From Pseudofabraea citricarpa (lineage: Eukaryota > Ascomycota > Leotiomycetes > Helotiales > Dermateaceae): a stretch of 64,000 bases of DNA. The stretch lies in contig JAPWGK010000001.1 in the NCBI GenBank assembly GCA_029641185.1, forward strand, positions 3,980,501-4,044,500. Reading direction: 5' to 3'. Shown here piece after piece: positions 1 to 10,268 of the stretch (positions are counted from its first letter, which is position 1; each line of letters begins with the position of its first letter). The notes under the pieces are model-generated. The model saw nothing but the letters and a program-made list of their open reading frames with translations. It had not been told where the DNA came from and ran no database searches. Both the position numbers and the translations under genes were made by a program.

Positions 1-2350
1 TGTTTGACTTCGGGGTTTGGATCTTCGTGCGATTGTAATCGTCAAAAATATAGCCTGGTTCTTCTATACTTCAAGTATAACCACTATTTTAAACCTCTTT
101 CTTTACCTACCCTTCTCTTTTGATTCTCGAAGCAACCTCTCTTAATACACGATTTTATACTTGAGAACAGGTGTACTACCATACGAGTGATACAGAACAT
201 TCCATCTAAAGTAATTCCCTCGTTCGTTTTATATAAGCGAAATTCCCTGTTCTCTAAGACAATGATGTTGCTGGTTCCTTGGAATATTACTGTTATCGGA
301 AGGTATCAGGTAAGATGACGATTCATTCAAGTGGTACCTGGTATAAAACTGCTCGACTTCATGTTTGTGGTTAGATTGATCGGCTGCACTAAAGTATGAA
401 AGGGTAGCTAATAGGCAGTTCTATGGTGGTATACCCGGAAAGAAGAAATCTATCTTTAGAGGATGTGATAGCTTTTATAACTCGTGGAACCGTCAAACGT
501 GACAAAATTCACGGCATGTGGCCCGCTACCAGACCACTTGCTGTTCTGTATGACGTTGCATACACGTCCACCCTAGAGTCCTCCTTTACCCAGATTCTTT
601 CCCAGTCCATATTTCATTCCACAAGGGGTCAATACAGAGGTATTTAGAGGCTCGCGCGTATTTTCTTCTTGCGAAGGAACAAAGTCACTGGCATTCTCTA
701 TGTGTCAACCATACGTTTGCCTTTCTAGCGTACATTATATATGCCTACCACTTTTACGAACTACGAATATCAACAACAAGAAACTAGAGCGTATTTCATG
801 AAATAAATACATCCCGTGCAAGGAATAATATACTAGGAGAAAATCTAGCGACCCTTCTGATCAAGATCTTCTACAAGTCCAAGTCTTTCCTTGCATGACA
901 AATAATTATATGAACAATAAATTCTATGCTAGTTATAAGGCTTCAATTCAAACTTTTGCTACTTCGTCGGCTTGCATAGGTAATCGGGAGGCCACCGGCA
1001 ACGACGTCGAATCTCAACTTAACAATAAGCTTCAGCCCAGGACGGGCAATGACCCTCGGCACCCTACCAGCCACCCACCACCGCTTTAGCGACGGCACCA
1101 GCCACGACTTTGCTAAAGCCACCAACGATACTTTGTTTCTGTAAGCTTCACAATAGCAGCGAATGGTAAGGAGTAGCATGTAATAAAGGGTGTTGATCAT
1201 TTCAACCTGCCAAAGTCGTCAGTAGCATGCTTTTCTTTCTTTTGCCGTATGTATGAATTTCCAATTCTCCTGTGATGTTGTGTGTTTTTGAACGGGAATC
1301 TTTCCCAGGTTGCGTCGTGTGGTCATGAAAATCTCACAGTCGAGATATATTTCAAAAAGTCTCGACAGCGTGTGATTTATGTTGAAATCCTCTTGCCCAA
1401 TAAGAGTACTCTCTGACTACATACGTGCGGTCGATGAAGGCACCTCAACCAGAACCACAATTCAACACTAAGCGAAAAGAGAGCTTGACTTTTGATGCAC
1501 ACCAAGTGCCCGAGACGGATCCTGCCTTTTTAATCCAGTAACCTCAGAGCAGTCAAGGTCTTTCTCTAGACCTAACATACTTTGAGCATCTGTTGATGAA
1601 AATGTTGAAATATCACCCCGATGAACGTTTGCTGGGATATTAACTTGTATTTCTAAGTTCTACGGTAGAGAGAGAGTTACCTAGGTACATTAATTTACTT
1701 TCAGCTTAGAGGTACTCGTGACTCGGCTCCGGACGAAGCCGATCTTCACCGATCTTCCGTGTCACGTCACATGTACACTCGATCCAACATCGACGTGTTG
1801 CAATAATATCAAATGCAGATGTTTTAATGCGCCTCCTTTGATGTACGTTAGTTTTAATATACTCGAAGAAGAAAATAATCACATTATTTTGTATACTGAT
1901 TGGTGCTAAAGAAAATAGATATCTTTTCTCCGAAAGAGTTAACAGATTTGTTCAAAAATTCAACCCCAAAAGTTCGCCTCAGCTGGTTTGAATCAGCTTT
2001 AGAGTAATACTTTACAAACGAACTCGAAAACGTTTTGAAGAATACAGGTCCTAGTAGATGATTCCCTCAATGGTATTCTTCGACCGTAAATCAGACCAAC
2101 CAAGAACTTGAATTTGACAAGAAATAGCAACCAACCGTACAGGATACTGCAGACATGTAAAAGACATATGGGAAAGGGGTAACAGGTGCTCAGAAGTTCA
2201 CATGAAGCGAATAAGTGATTAGGTGAAAGCTATGTCGGTATGAGCTCTTGATTCATGCCCATCTCAGGTAGTTTGACAACTACAATACAGAGAACTTCCA
2301 CCGCAGCCCTACCGTCGCTGACCGATCAACCCAGACTTGATGTCCTCCTT
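1..2350. other. Gene-free stretch at the left edge
   Basis: Only short open frames (under about 85 codons) lacking recognisable domains, splice-consistent neighbours or signal peptides. I see no repeat or RNA gene here. Part of it may be the 3' flank of the small minus-strand gene that ends at 2351. Confidence 0.5.
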
Positions 2351-2740
2351 CTAGAAACGGAGCTCGCCCATGTATTGCATCGCGCCGGTATAAGCTATGG
2401 CCAAGGCGGTTGATAGTGCGTAGGTCAGATCACCGCAGTTAGAACAGCCGGCCCATCCACACAGAAGACGGAAAAGGATTGTACTGAGAGTGATGTAAAG
2501 AAGACTAACAATTGACAATTAGTGGCTGGATGTGAAGGTGAGGATAAGAATGACTGGAGTAGGGATTGCTCACCTCTTTGGGTGGTTTTGGACAATGGTC
2601 TGGACAGCATTTCGAAGAACACTATTTCCTGGGCCCGCGGGTAGAGTTGTAGAATTGTCTGGCGCCGGCGATGGGGGATCTGGGAGTGGATTTAGGAGCG
2701 AATCTAGCTTATAGTTCTCGTGTCGCTCCTTTGAAGTCAT
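2351..2740 (-). CDS. Small membrane protein homologous to the alpha-like segment of the neighbouring killer-like precursor
   Basis: Two exons (2740-2574 and 2504-2351) separated by a 69-bp intron (GTGAGC...TTAG, phase 2) give about 106 residues. I chose the ATG at 2740 because it opens the frame that splices cleanly. Residues 1-40 are polar and proline-rich with no signal peptide. Residues 57-102 form a hydrophobic, probably membrane-inserted module with the YITL motif, Arg68, Cys71, Cys76, Cys79 (SNC) and a DL-x-Y motif. This module aligns without gaps to residues 75-120 of the divergently transcribed gene at 3728 (20 of 46 identical by eye), and the intron falls at the same place and phase just before it. 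The family is not one I can name. A role in self-protection against the neighbour's product is inference; a paralogous remnant that kept a frame is the alternative. Confidence 0.65.
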
Positions 2741-3727
2741 CTTGGCGGCTGAATAGAGTTCTTGATGAGCGCGACGGTCGTTGGAAATGGAAGGAAGCCG
2801 TAGATCGATAGGCGGGGACGAGAACTTGGTGACACGATTTGATGTTACACCAGTTGCGGCTGATAACCTTACATAAACGACTCGTGTGGGGATGAAAAAT
2901 CAGGCTGGAATCAACGCAATACATAATCCTCTAAAATAGCATACTTGCCAAAAATAGATAATTCTTCAGCAAAAACGCATACACCAAGAATTCAACATCT
3001 TGATAAACCTCCTTAGTAGTTGCTTGATCGGGTAGGTAACGCGAGCTAATGCCAGTGGGTGATCTCACTGGAAACGCACTTGTTCATGCGGTAACCAGCC
3101 ATTATAACACAGGAAACCAGCTGTATACAACATCTATTGATAAGCACCTTCCTATAATGAAGTTGAGTTTCAGAAACCTAGAAAATGGCCCCGTGATGCT
3201 GTAGAGAAATCGGGAAACCGCATGCCAAGACAATCTGATGAGCCCATTACTACCATCATCTTCTCATCATGATGTCTAGAGATTTTCTTCTGTTCTTCAA
3301 GCGCTGGTATTGTGGCACAGTATTAATTCTCCTGCCCAATAGCCTTTGCAGACGATGTCAATACAGCGCATTATCAAGTCGCCTGCTGAACAGAGTCTAG
3401 TTATCGAATAATGTAAAGGTCAGCTCGGCCTGTGTGCCACGAGAAACATGGAATCCTTCGTCTTTGTAGAATAAGTGAGTAATTAGAAGCCAAGATGCCC
3501 AAGAATACACGACATTGCTTAACTGCCTTCAACTCATATCAGCTGCACATCCTCCTTGCTGTAGCACGCGGGAAGGAGCACTACGGACATCTCTTATATT
3601 TAAGCCACTTCCCTCCATAACAGGAGCCTCTGTTTTCCAATTTCCCTGACAATCAATTTACACAACTATTCAAGCCTTCTTATATTGCTTCAGATTACAG
3701 TCGTTGCATCCCGTTGCAATAATCAAA
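2741..3727. promoter_or_regulatory. Divergent intergenic region between the two homologous genes
   Basis: About 1 kb between the start codons of the small membrane protein (minus) and the killer-like precursor (plus), so both promoters must lie here. A TATA-like TATATTTAA sits at 3595-3603, about 130 bp before the plus-strand ATG. I see no other gene or repeat. Confidence 0.45.
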
Positions 3728-4640
3728 ATGAAATTTCTCCACGCTGCTGCTTACGCCCTCGTGGCCAGCCAAGCTACCGTCATTGCTGCCCCGACTGCTG
3801 TTGCTGATCCCATTGCCGAAAACTCGTTGAGTTTGGTCGAATACCGTAGTGCCAACCCAGAGCATATGGCTCTGGCTACTCTGGAGAAGCGAATCAACTG
3901 CCGCAACATCCGTCGTACCATTCGTGGAATTGGTACCAGTAAATTTATGTACGCCCTCACTTCGATACCACATCAACTTCATTTGCTAATGTATAATTTA
4001 GCGTCATCTATATTACCCTGGCAAACGTTCTAGCCCGTAGCATTTGTGCCTACGCCAATAGTAGTAACTGTGAAGACCTCGCATATCTCATCCAGACTGG
4101 CTTGAACCTCATATATATAGCGGCAGCTCATTATGCAGGTGCTCAACCGGAGATCTTACCCGGTGCCAAGAAGCGTGATGATATCCACGATAGTTATGTG
4201 GATTGGTGGGTCAACTCGCTTGCTGCGAGCTCAAGCGACGTCAATTACGAGAGCATCACCACTCTCCCCTTCAACAGTACTGAAGAGACTCTTACCCGCC
4301 GCGATGGAGACCCTGAGCTTGTGAGCCGTGTCTACCTTGCTGGTGTGACAGCACCTCACAGCCCGGAGTCCAAGCAGGACATCATTGTCAACCACTTCGC
4401 CGACGGCAACACGGTGCTCCACCTACCATTTGGCCCAAGCGAGACGGTGTTAGGCAAACGTGTCCCAGCAGGTTCCGGTTTTAAGATCTCCTTTGTGAGT
4501 AGCGCATTTCGACCTGAATTTGTTCCTTTCCTTGCTAATAAGAGTACCTAGACAACCAGGGGAAAGTCTTTGCTTACAGCTTCGCATCAACGACAGATGT
4601 CGGCTTCTGCTTCAGCATCCTGGGCTACAGCCACCAATAG
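3728..4640 (+). CDS. Secreted Kex2-type multi-domain precursor resembling a killer preprotoxin
   Basis: The ATG at 3728 opens a signal peptide (residues 1-20, cleavage likely after VIA). Dibasic sites follow at LEKR (54-55), KKR (130-132) and TRR (173-174), dividing the rest into a hydrophobic alpha-like part with three Cys (58, 89, 97), a short gamma-like linker with an N-glycosylation site (NST 165-167), and a beta-like C-terminal part with one Cys. This order matches Kex2-processed killer preprotoxins such as K1, K28, KP6 and SMK in plan; I claim no sequence match. Intron 1 is 3949-4001 (GTACGC...TTTAG, phase 2). Intron 2 lies at about 4495-4551 and its exact splice is unresolved: one reading frame stops at 4640, the strict TAG acceptor with the GTGAGT donor would run to 4782. 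I prefer 4640 because that frame is hydrophobic-patterned and carries the Cys. The total is about 270 residues. The partner at 2351-2740 is divergent. Confidence 0.7.
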
Positions 4641-5075
4641 GTATGCGATGACTGACTATATTGGCTTCGCCGAGACGGATCACAGCGCCAATTTCTACTA
4701 CCGAATTATTCCTGAAACGAGAGCATTCGGGCTCAACTATGAATCAGTTGACATCTGTGGCGGCATGGCAAGCTTTTTGTAGAGTTAGGTCGATGCAAGG
4801 GCAGATGGATCTCCATAATGATTCTGTCAGAGGATTTAGACAGGATTTTGGTAGAAGTTCCGGTGCATTCAATGGACTTCACACGTTTCAATCTATTTGC
4901 TCAAGTACCTAACACTAAGACGAACGCCTCATGTCGAATAGGTGGTAGCCTGCTGCTAATTTCAATATCAACTGCTCTACAATCTTAGACTTCAAGATTC
5001 TGACGCTGAAAACTTTTTATTGAATGATTCTGACAAAATATTATACAGTGAATTAATAATGAGATGCGTAGGTAT
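4641..5075. other. Convergent intergenic region
   Basis: Lies between the ends of the killer-like gene and the subtilisin gene. It contains the alternative tail of the killer-like gene (to 4782) if the other splice is used. Nothing else recognised. Confidence 0.4.
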
Positions 5076-6485
5076 CTACTGGCCACTGCCATTGTATACC
5101 AACAAGTTAGGCGACCCCATAGGATTAGGTATCACATCTTTGTGCGCCAACTCGACAAGTCTTAATCTCACTTCTTCCGGAGATCCTAGGCCACCTTCCA
5201 GAGCACGTAAATAACAGACTAAGCCTGCAACCAGCGGAGATGCCATGCTAGTCCCGGTGCGGGCCACGAGACTCGTGTCAGAAACATAGTCAGCGCTGAT
5301 GACATCGCGACCTGGTGCAAAGACATCCAACTCTGGGCCCCAGTTACTTCCGTAGATATCATCGATGATGTCGGTGCGACTACGGTCAGGGTCCGTCATA
5401 CCCACCGTGATTACCTGCGGCACTCGGGCAGGGGTATGTTCAGCTGCAGGACCCTGAATTATCATATTAGCATATACGTAGCTAGCGCTTGGTGGATTGA
5501 TTAGGTTTACTCACATCATTGTTACCAGCTGCTGCAATGGATAAGATACCCAAGTCATATGCTGCGATGACTGCATTATCCCATAAAGTGCTAGACGTTT
5601 CGGCAGCTAAATTTGATATTAGCATGTCGCTTTATCTCAAGACTTTTTTCTTGTATGGAAGGCTTACAAAACGAGAGGTTGATCACTGATGTGTTCTGAG
5701 CACCTTTGCTGATAATGTCATTTACTGCCCAGTTATAGCCTGCCAATCCCAAAGAGACGGCGCCCTATTAGACTGATTAGTAAGAAAGTTATGAGACAAT
5801 GAGAATTTCCACTTACAGATCCCTGAGACAGTATTTTGACATCAACCACTGTCGTCTTGCGAGCGACACCGTGAATTTTGCCAGCAATAATACCTGCAAC
5901 GTGCGAGCCATGGCCTTCTTCATCCGTGTTCGTCCCATTCTGGACAGTAGAAGCAGTGAAAGCGTTGTAACCAAAGATGGCGCGGCCCTCAAACTCATCA
6001 TGCGAAAGTCGAATGCCGGTGTCTAACACGTAGGCTGTCTGTCCTTCTCCTGCACTATCATCGAATACATAATCTGTCGACCCAGCGGCTTCGTGTGAAA
6101 CATCCCCAAGATGCCACGGTGCTCCGACCTCGGTTACCAAGTCACGTCTACTAATATCCACGGCTTCGGATGGCTCCTCGACTATGATCTGATCGGGCTC
6201 CACGCTCAGAACATCGGGTAGTTTTACAATTGCCGCAATTTGCTCCTCGCTAAAACTTCCGGCATATGCACTGAAGCTTCCGAACTGAAGCACATTCTCG
6301 ATTGTGCTTTGGTGAGGGCTCAGAGAAGAGACGATCGACTCTGGTGACGAGTTGGCTTTGAACTGGATTATATATTGACCTGGAATGGCTCGACTTTCGA
6401 TGCCAGAATGTCGACCAGAATCCAGTGGCGCTGCTAGTGATAGCGTAGCCACACACAGAAACGTTTGAATTGTCTGCACCCTCAT
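5076..6485 (-). CDS. Secreted subtilisin-like serine protease (S8, proteinase K type)
   Basis: Four exons give about 411 residues. A signal peptide (1-19) is followed by an I9 inhibitor propeptide (about 37-100, PGQYIIQFK start) and the S8 catalytic domain. The catalytic residues are visible: Asp155 in VLDTG, His192 in GHGSHVAG, oxyanion Asn near 284 in AAAGNND, and Ser near 355 in GTSMASP. Introns begin with GTAAGT, GTAAGC and GTGAGT and are each about 50-60 bp; splicing restores the conserved spacing between the residues. The enzyme is an extracellular endopeptidase that matures by removing its own propeptide. It sits tail to tail with the killer-like gene and head to head with the M28 aminopeptidase at 7166, so the two secreted peptidases may share a promoter region. 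All key residues are present and the length is normal for the family. Confidence 0.95.
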
Positions 6486-7165
6486 CCTGAAATCTAGTTC
6501 TCGTTGGGTCGATCAAATGGATAGATTTGCAAACGAAGCCACTCCCAAATTGACGTTCCTGATCGCTTCTTATATTTGTGAGAGATGCATGAAGCCAAGA
6601 AATGAGACCCTTCAACTTCTTGATGGTGACCAAATCATTACTGGTTGCGTGACCCTTACGTGCTTTGTGTAGATATCGTATCTCGCTTCCCAGAGTCCCT
6701 TGAAATAACCATCAAAAGCCCAGTTTGCGATCTCTGGTATATTGATTTTTGGGTGATCATTGCCGAAGACGATCGCAACCGGCAGTAGATCCATGGCAAA
6801 GCTTGGCATAGTTAAATCCTTCCGGGGAACGTTTCTTGGTAACTGCCAAGTTGGGAAGTACAAGGCCGGCAGTTTGATGCAGGAACCCCGTCCCATCTGA
6901 GAAAGGCAGGTCGGCTCGTCCCGGATACGATACCGATAACGCTACCTTCCCCATATGTTTGTGCCCAGATTTTAGATTGGTCGTTCCTGATGTTCGAATA
7001 TCAACAATTAATATGCAAATTTGACTTCAGGCGATGTCGGAATTGATTGCCATCTATGGCCGTCTACTTTTTAATAAGTCATGTCGAGATACTTAGCAGA
7101 GCTCACTGCAAGTGTTTTCCTGGATCTTACAGTTATTGCGCTCTCGTAATTGCACCCATTTTAAG
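6486..7165. promoter_or_regulatory. Divergent promoter region of two secreted peptidases, with a possible gene relic
   Basis: Separates the start codons of the subtilisin and the M28 peptidase. On the minus strand, 6612-6990 carries overlapping open frames with protein-like composition that cannot be joined by obvious introns; this may be a decayed exon (see findings). Confidence 0.4.
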
Positions 7166-8776
7166 ATGGAGGCTAAGCAGACATCTCTGACACGGCTATT
7201 GATTTGCTTAACCTGGCCAATTCTCTGTCTCTGTCAAGAATTGAGTTCTGTGGCTCTGCAAGCCGACATTTTATCGGAGAAGTAAGTACACAAGCGACAC
7301 TACCATTTCAAATCTTAAGCTAATTACATATGGAAGTCTACAAGCAGACTTAGTTCGGTTCAACGAGATAGCGACTTCCAATGGAGGCAATCGTGCATTT
7401 GGACTTCCTGGCTATGATGCATCTGTTGGCTTTGTATGGAATCGACTTTCGCAGCTTGAAGGCGTAAATGCCTGGAAGCAAGACTTTTCTGCCGTTTTCG
7501 AACGCACACCAGTTGTAAATCTCACGGCTGGCGGAACGGATTATGCTGCATGGCCGATTACATATTCTCCGTCAACAAGTCATGAAGGTCTCGAGGCTGA
7601 GCTCATACTCGGGCCTGCAGGCGATGCGGCATGTGACACGGCTTCATATGGAAATTTAAATGCTACTGGCAAGATTGTCCTCGTTGAGTATGGCAGTTGT
7701 CCTGGTATCCGTGCTGCGTTTTTAGAAGGGCGGATGCTGCCTGCTGCGGCTGCTGGTGCCAGTGCCGTCATCATCTACAATGACATCAACTTGATTCAAC
7801 GCGCTGGTAGCTTTTCGAGGGCTGCAGAGGGTGATGTCCCTACTGGGTTTATTAACAGAGTAGAGGGGCTCAACATCAAAAGCCGCTTGGAGTCTGGAGA
7901 ACTGATTACAGCGGTATTTGTAACGTACGAAATTCTAGACACGAGGACCACACAGAACATCTTTGTAGAGACAGTAGAAGGTGACCCTGATAATGTTATA
8001 ATGGTGAGCTATCCAATATATGATAGCAAAAATTTGAAACTGAACAGAATAGTTAGGAGCGCATCTTGATAGTGTTCAAGCAGGACCCGGTATCAACGAC
8101 AATGGTGAGTTTTTTTTAATTATGTTTATGTACGGACGTATAAATTCTAACAAAAACACTTTAGCTTCTGGATGCTCTCTTCTCCTTGAGCTTTTCACAG
8201 CAGTCACCAGATACAAGATCAAAAACAAGCTACGTTTTGCTTGGTGGGGCGCCGAAGAAAAAGGGCTATTGGGCTCTCGACACTATGTCAACACACTTCT
8301 ACAAACCGATGCTGATAAGATCCTTGCTTACCTCAATTTTGATATGGTATCTCGAGGCTACTTTGGAGTGTTTGACGGTGATGGGAGCACCTTCGGCATT
8401 GCAGCACCTCCAGGGTCAGGTGCGATTGAGAAGCTCTTCGTTGATGACTATGTCTCTAAGAACATCACTGTGACACCGGCAAATCTTAGTAATGGATCCG
8501 ACTACAATTCATTCTGGCAGGTTCTCCACAAGCCGATTGGAGGTCTTCATACTGGCACTGGGACTGCTCAAGATCCCTGTTATCACCAAAGCTGCGATAC
8601 TGTTAGTGGCGTGAATATAACCACACTTACGATTAACACGAAGGCAAGTGATTTAGACAGCATATGATTTGATGCGGTCTTGTTGAATAGAAATGAAGAA
8701 TGCTAATTTGGAAACTCTATAGGCAGCTGCACATGTCTTGTCGAACTTAGCGATGAACGGTTTAAATGTCAATTAA
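7166..8776 (+). CDS. Secreted M28 family aminopeptidase
   Basis: The ATG at 7166 opens a signal peptide (residues 1-23), then a PA domain and an M28 zinc-peptidase domain. The metal ligands expected for the Streptomyces griseus aminopeptidase type are visible: GAHLDS (His), GINDN (Asp), WWGAEE (Glu), NFDM (Asp) and CYHQSCD (His). Exons are joined by short introns starting at 7281 (GTAAGT), 8003 (GTGAGC) and 8105 (GTGAGT). The last intron uses a GC donor (AAG|GCAAGT, about 8643) and adds a 17-residue C-terminus ending at 8776. The Gly usually found after GINDN is Ala here. The enzyme removes N-terminal residues from peptides outside the cell, which fits with the neighbouring subtilisin. It runs divergently from that gene. 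Confidence 0.93.
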
Positions 8777-10268
8777 CAGTAATAATTAATATAAACTGAA
8801 CTTAGATCATTATTCATCCTTTATACTGCAAAAAGTAAGTTGTCTGTTTGTTTTCTGCTTGAATATCTCTTAAGTGAGCTGCCAGTTTCTAGCAAAGAAA
8901 CAAGATTGAAATTTAAGCGATTAAAAGTGATATTATCAACACATATTTAGTACAGTTATTCTGCTTATATTTGCTCAAATTTTGGGTCAAGCGATGTCGG
9001 CCAAACCTCTTCAGTCATTGTAATCCACGTATCGTGTTAGTTGATTAGAGCTTAGTTGCATGCTTTTGTCTTGCGTATTAATGGTAAACTTTGTGATTGT
9101 ATCAAATCGACAGATTTCAAACATTAAACCAAAATACTCTTATTACTCTTTCAAAATATTGAAAGAACAAATCGGTTGAGTGAGCGAAACTGCGTACCGT
9201 CATCCGGAAAGCGATTTATATTTCAATAACATCCAGTTATTGTCGCCATCCGCTTAAGATACAAAGGTTACAGGCTTACAGCTTTGCATGCTGCGGCGGC
9301 CTGAATTTTGCCAAACAGGCACTAGAAAAAGTTCTAAGACTGAGAATTACTACACAAGGATTTATAGTTTTGCTAATGGCGAGTAATTTACTTGCAGTTT
9401 TGATGCTCGAATGCGAGGCTGGGAGAAATTGAGTTCTTATCGAGTTTGGCTGTAAGTTCGCAGAAAGGAAATAAGAGAAGAAAAGCTATTAAGAGTGAAG
9501 GATTCAACATTCGATTTCGTTGCATGTCGTACCTTTGTTTACTTTCCCTTCTCGGCTCTTGATAAAGCAAATAATCGGGCAGAGCCACGTTAGAAACAGT
9601 ATATTGATCTCGGGCTACCTTGTGGATGTTTGCTATAATTTTTCACTCTATGATGCTTGGGCCCGCTTTTGATCAGGATTTTTAGAGTTGTTTTATAATG
9701 ACTTAGCTGTCTTTTTTTAAAGCATTTAATTGTTATGCAGATACTCACTACTATGTGGTTTTTACGCAACAGAATTATTATTTCCAAAAGCAATTAAAAA
9801 ACGATACGGTCGTTAAATTTTTTACAGTCAGTCAAAAACAGAAGGTTATCAGAAGATGCAATCGCGTGCCAATCTTACAACAATTATCAGGCAGCTTACA
9901 ACTTTTTATGCTATATATCAGGTAAAGTAAGGTTGCTGGCAAAATTGCTGAGAGTGGATTGTTTATGAGTCAATGTACTCAGAGGTGCAGTACTCGTAGA
10001 GTTTCGACCTTTGACATCGGCAACTTCATCCTCGAGGCATTGCCAAGAAGACTCACGCAGGAGTCAATATTGATCCAATAGGAGTTCACCAATTCCAGCC
10101 ATTTTTAAACTCCGCTGCCAACACAAAAACCAATGAAAATTAAACGAAAGCCGTGTCACGCCCCACTTTTGTCGAAGCAAAGGCGTCATCCCGTGGAAGT
10201 ATATATATAATGTTAGGACCGGTGATGTTTATCAAGTATCCATACTCTCGGCATCTCTATCATCCAAG
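8777..10268. other. AT-rich intergenic region
   Basis: About 1.5 kb with no supportable gene; several short minus-strand frames at 9388-9793 have low-complexity, AT-driven composition. The right end carries the promoter of the MFS gene at 10269. Confidence 0.45.
10199..10209 (+). promoter_or_regulatory. TATA-like element before the DHA2 transporter
   Basis: An alternating TATATATATAA run lies about 60-70 bp upstream of the ATG at 10269, at a typical position for a fungal TATA box. Confidence 0.4.

Noticed and set aside
423..1200. Short open frames on both strands
   Set aside because: Under 90 codons, no domain, no signal peptide and no splice-consistent neighbours.
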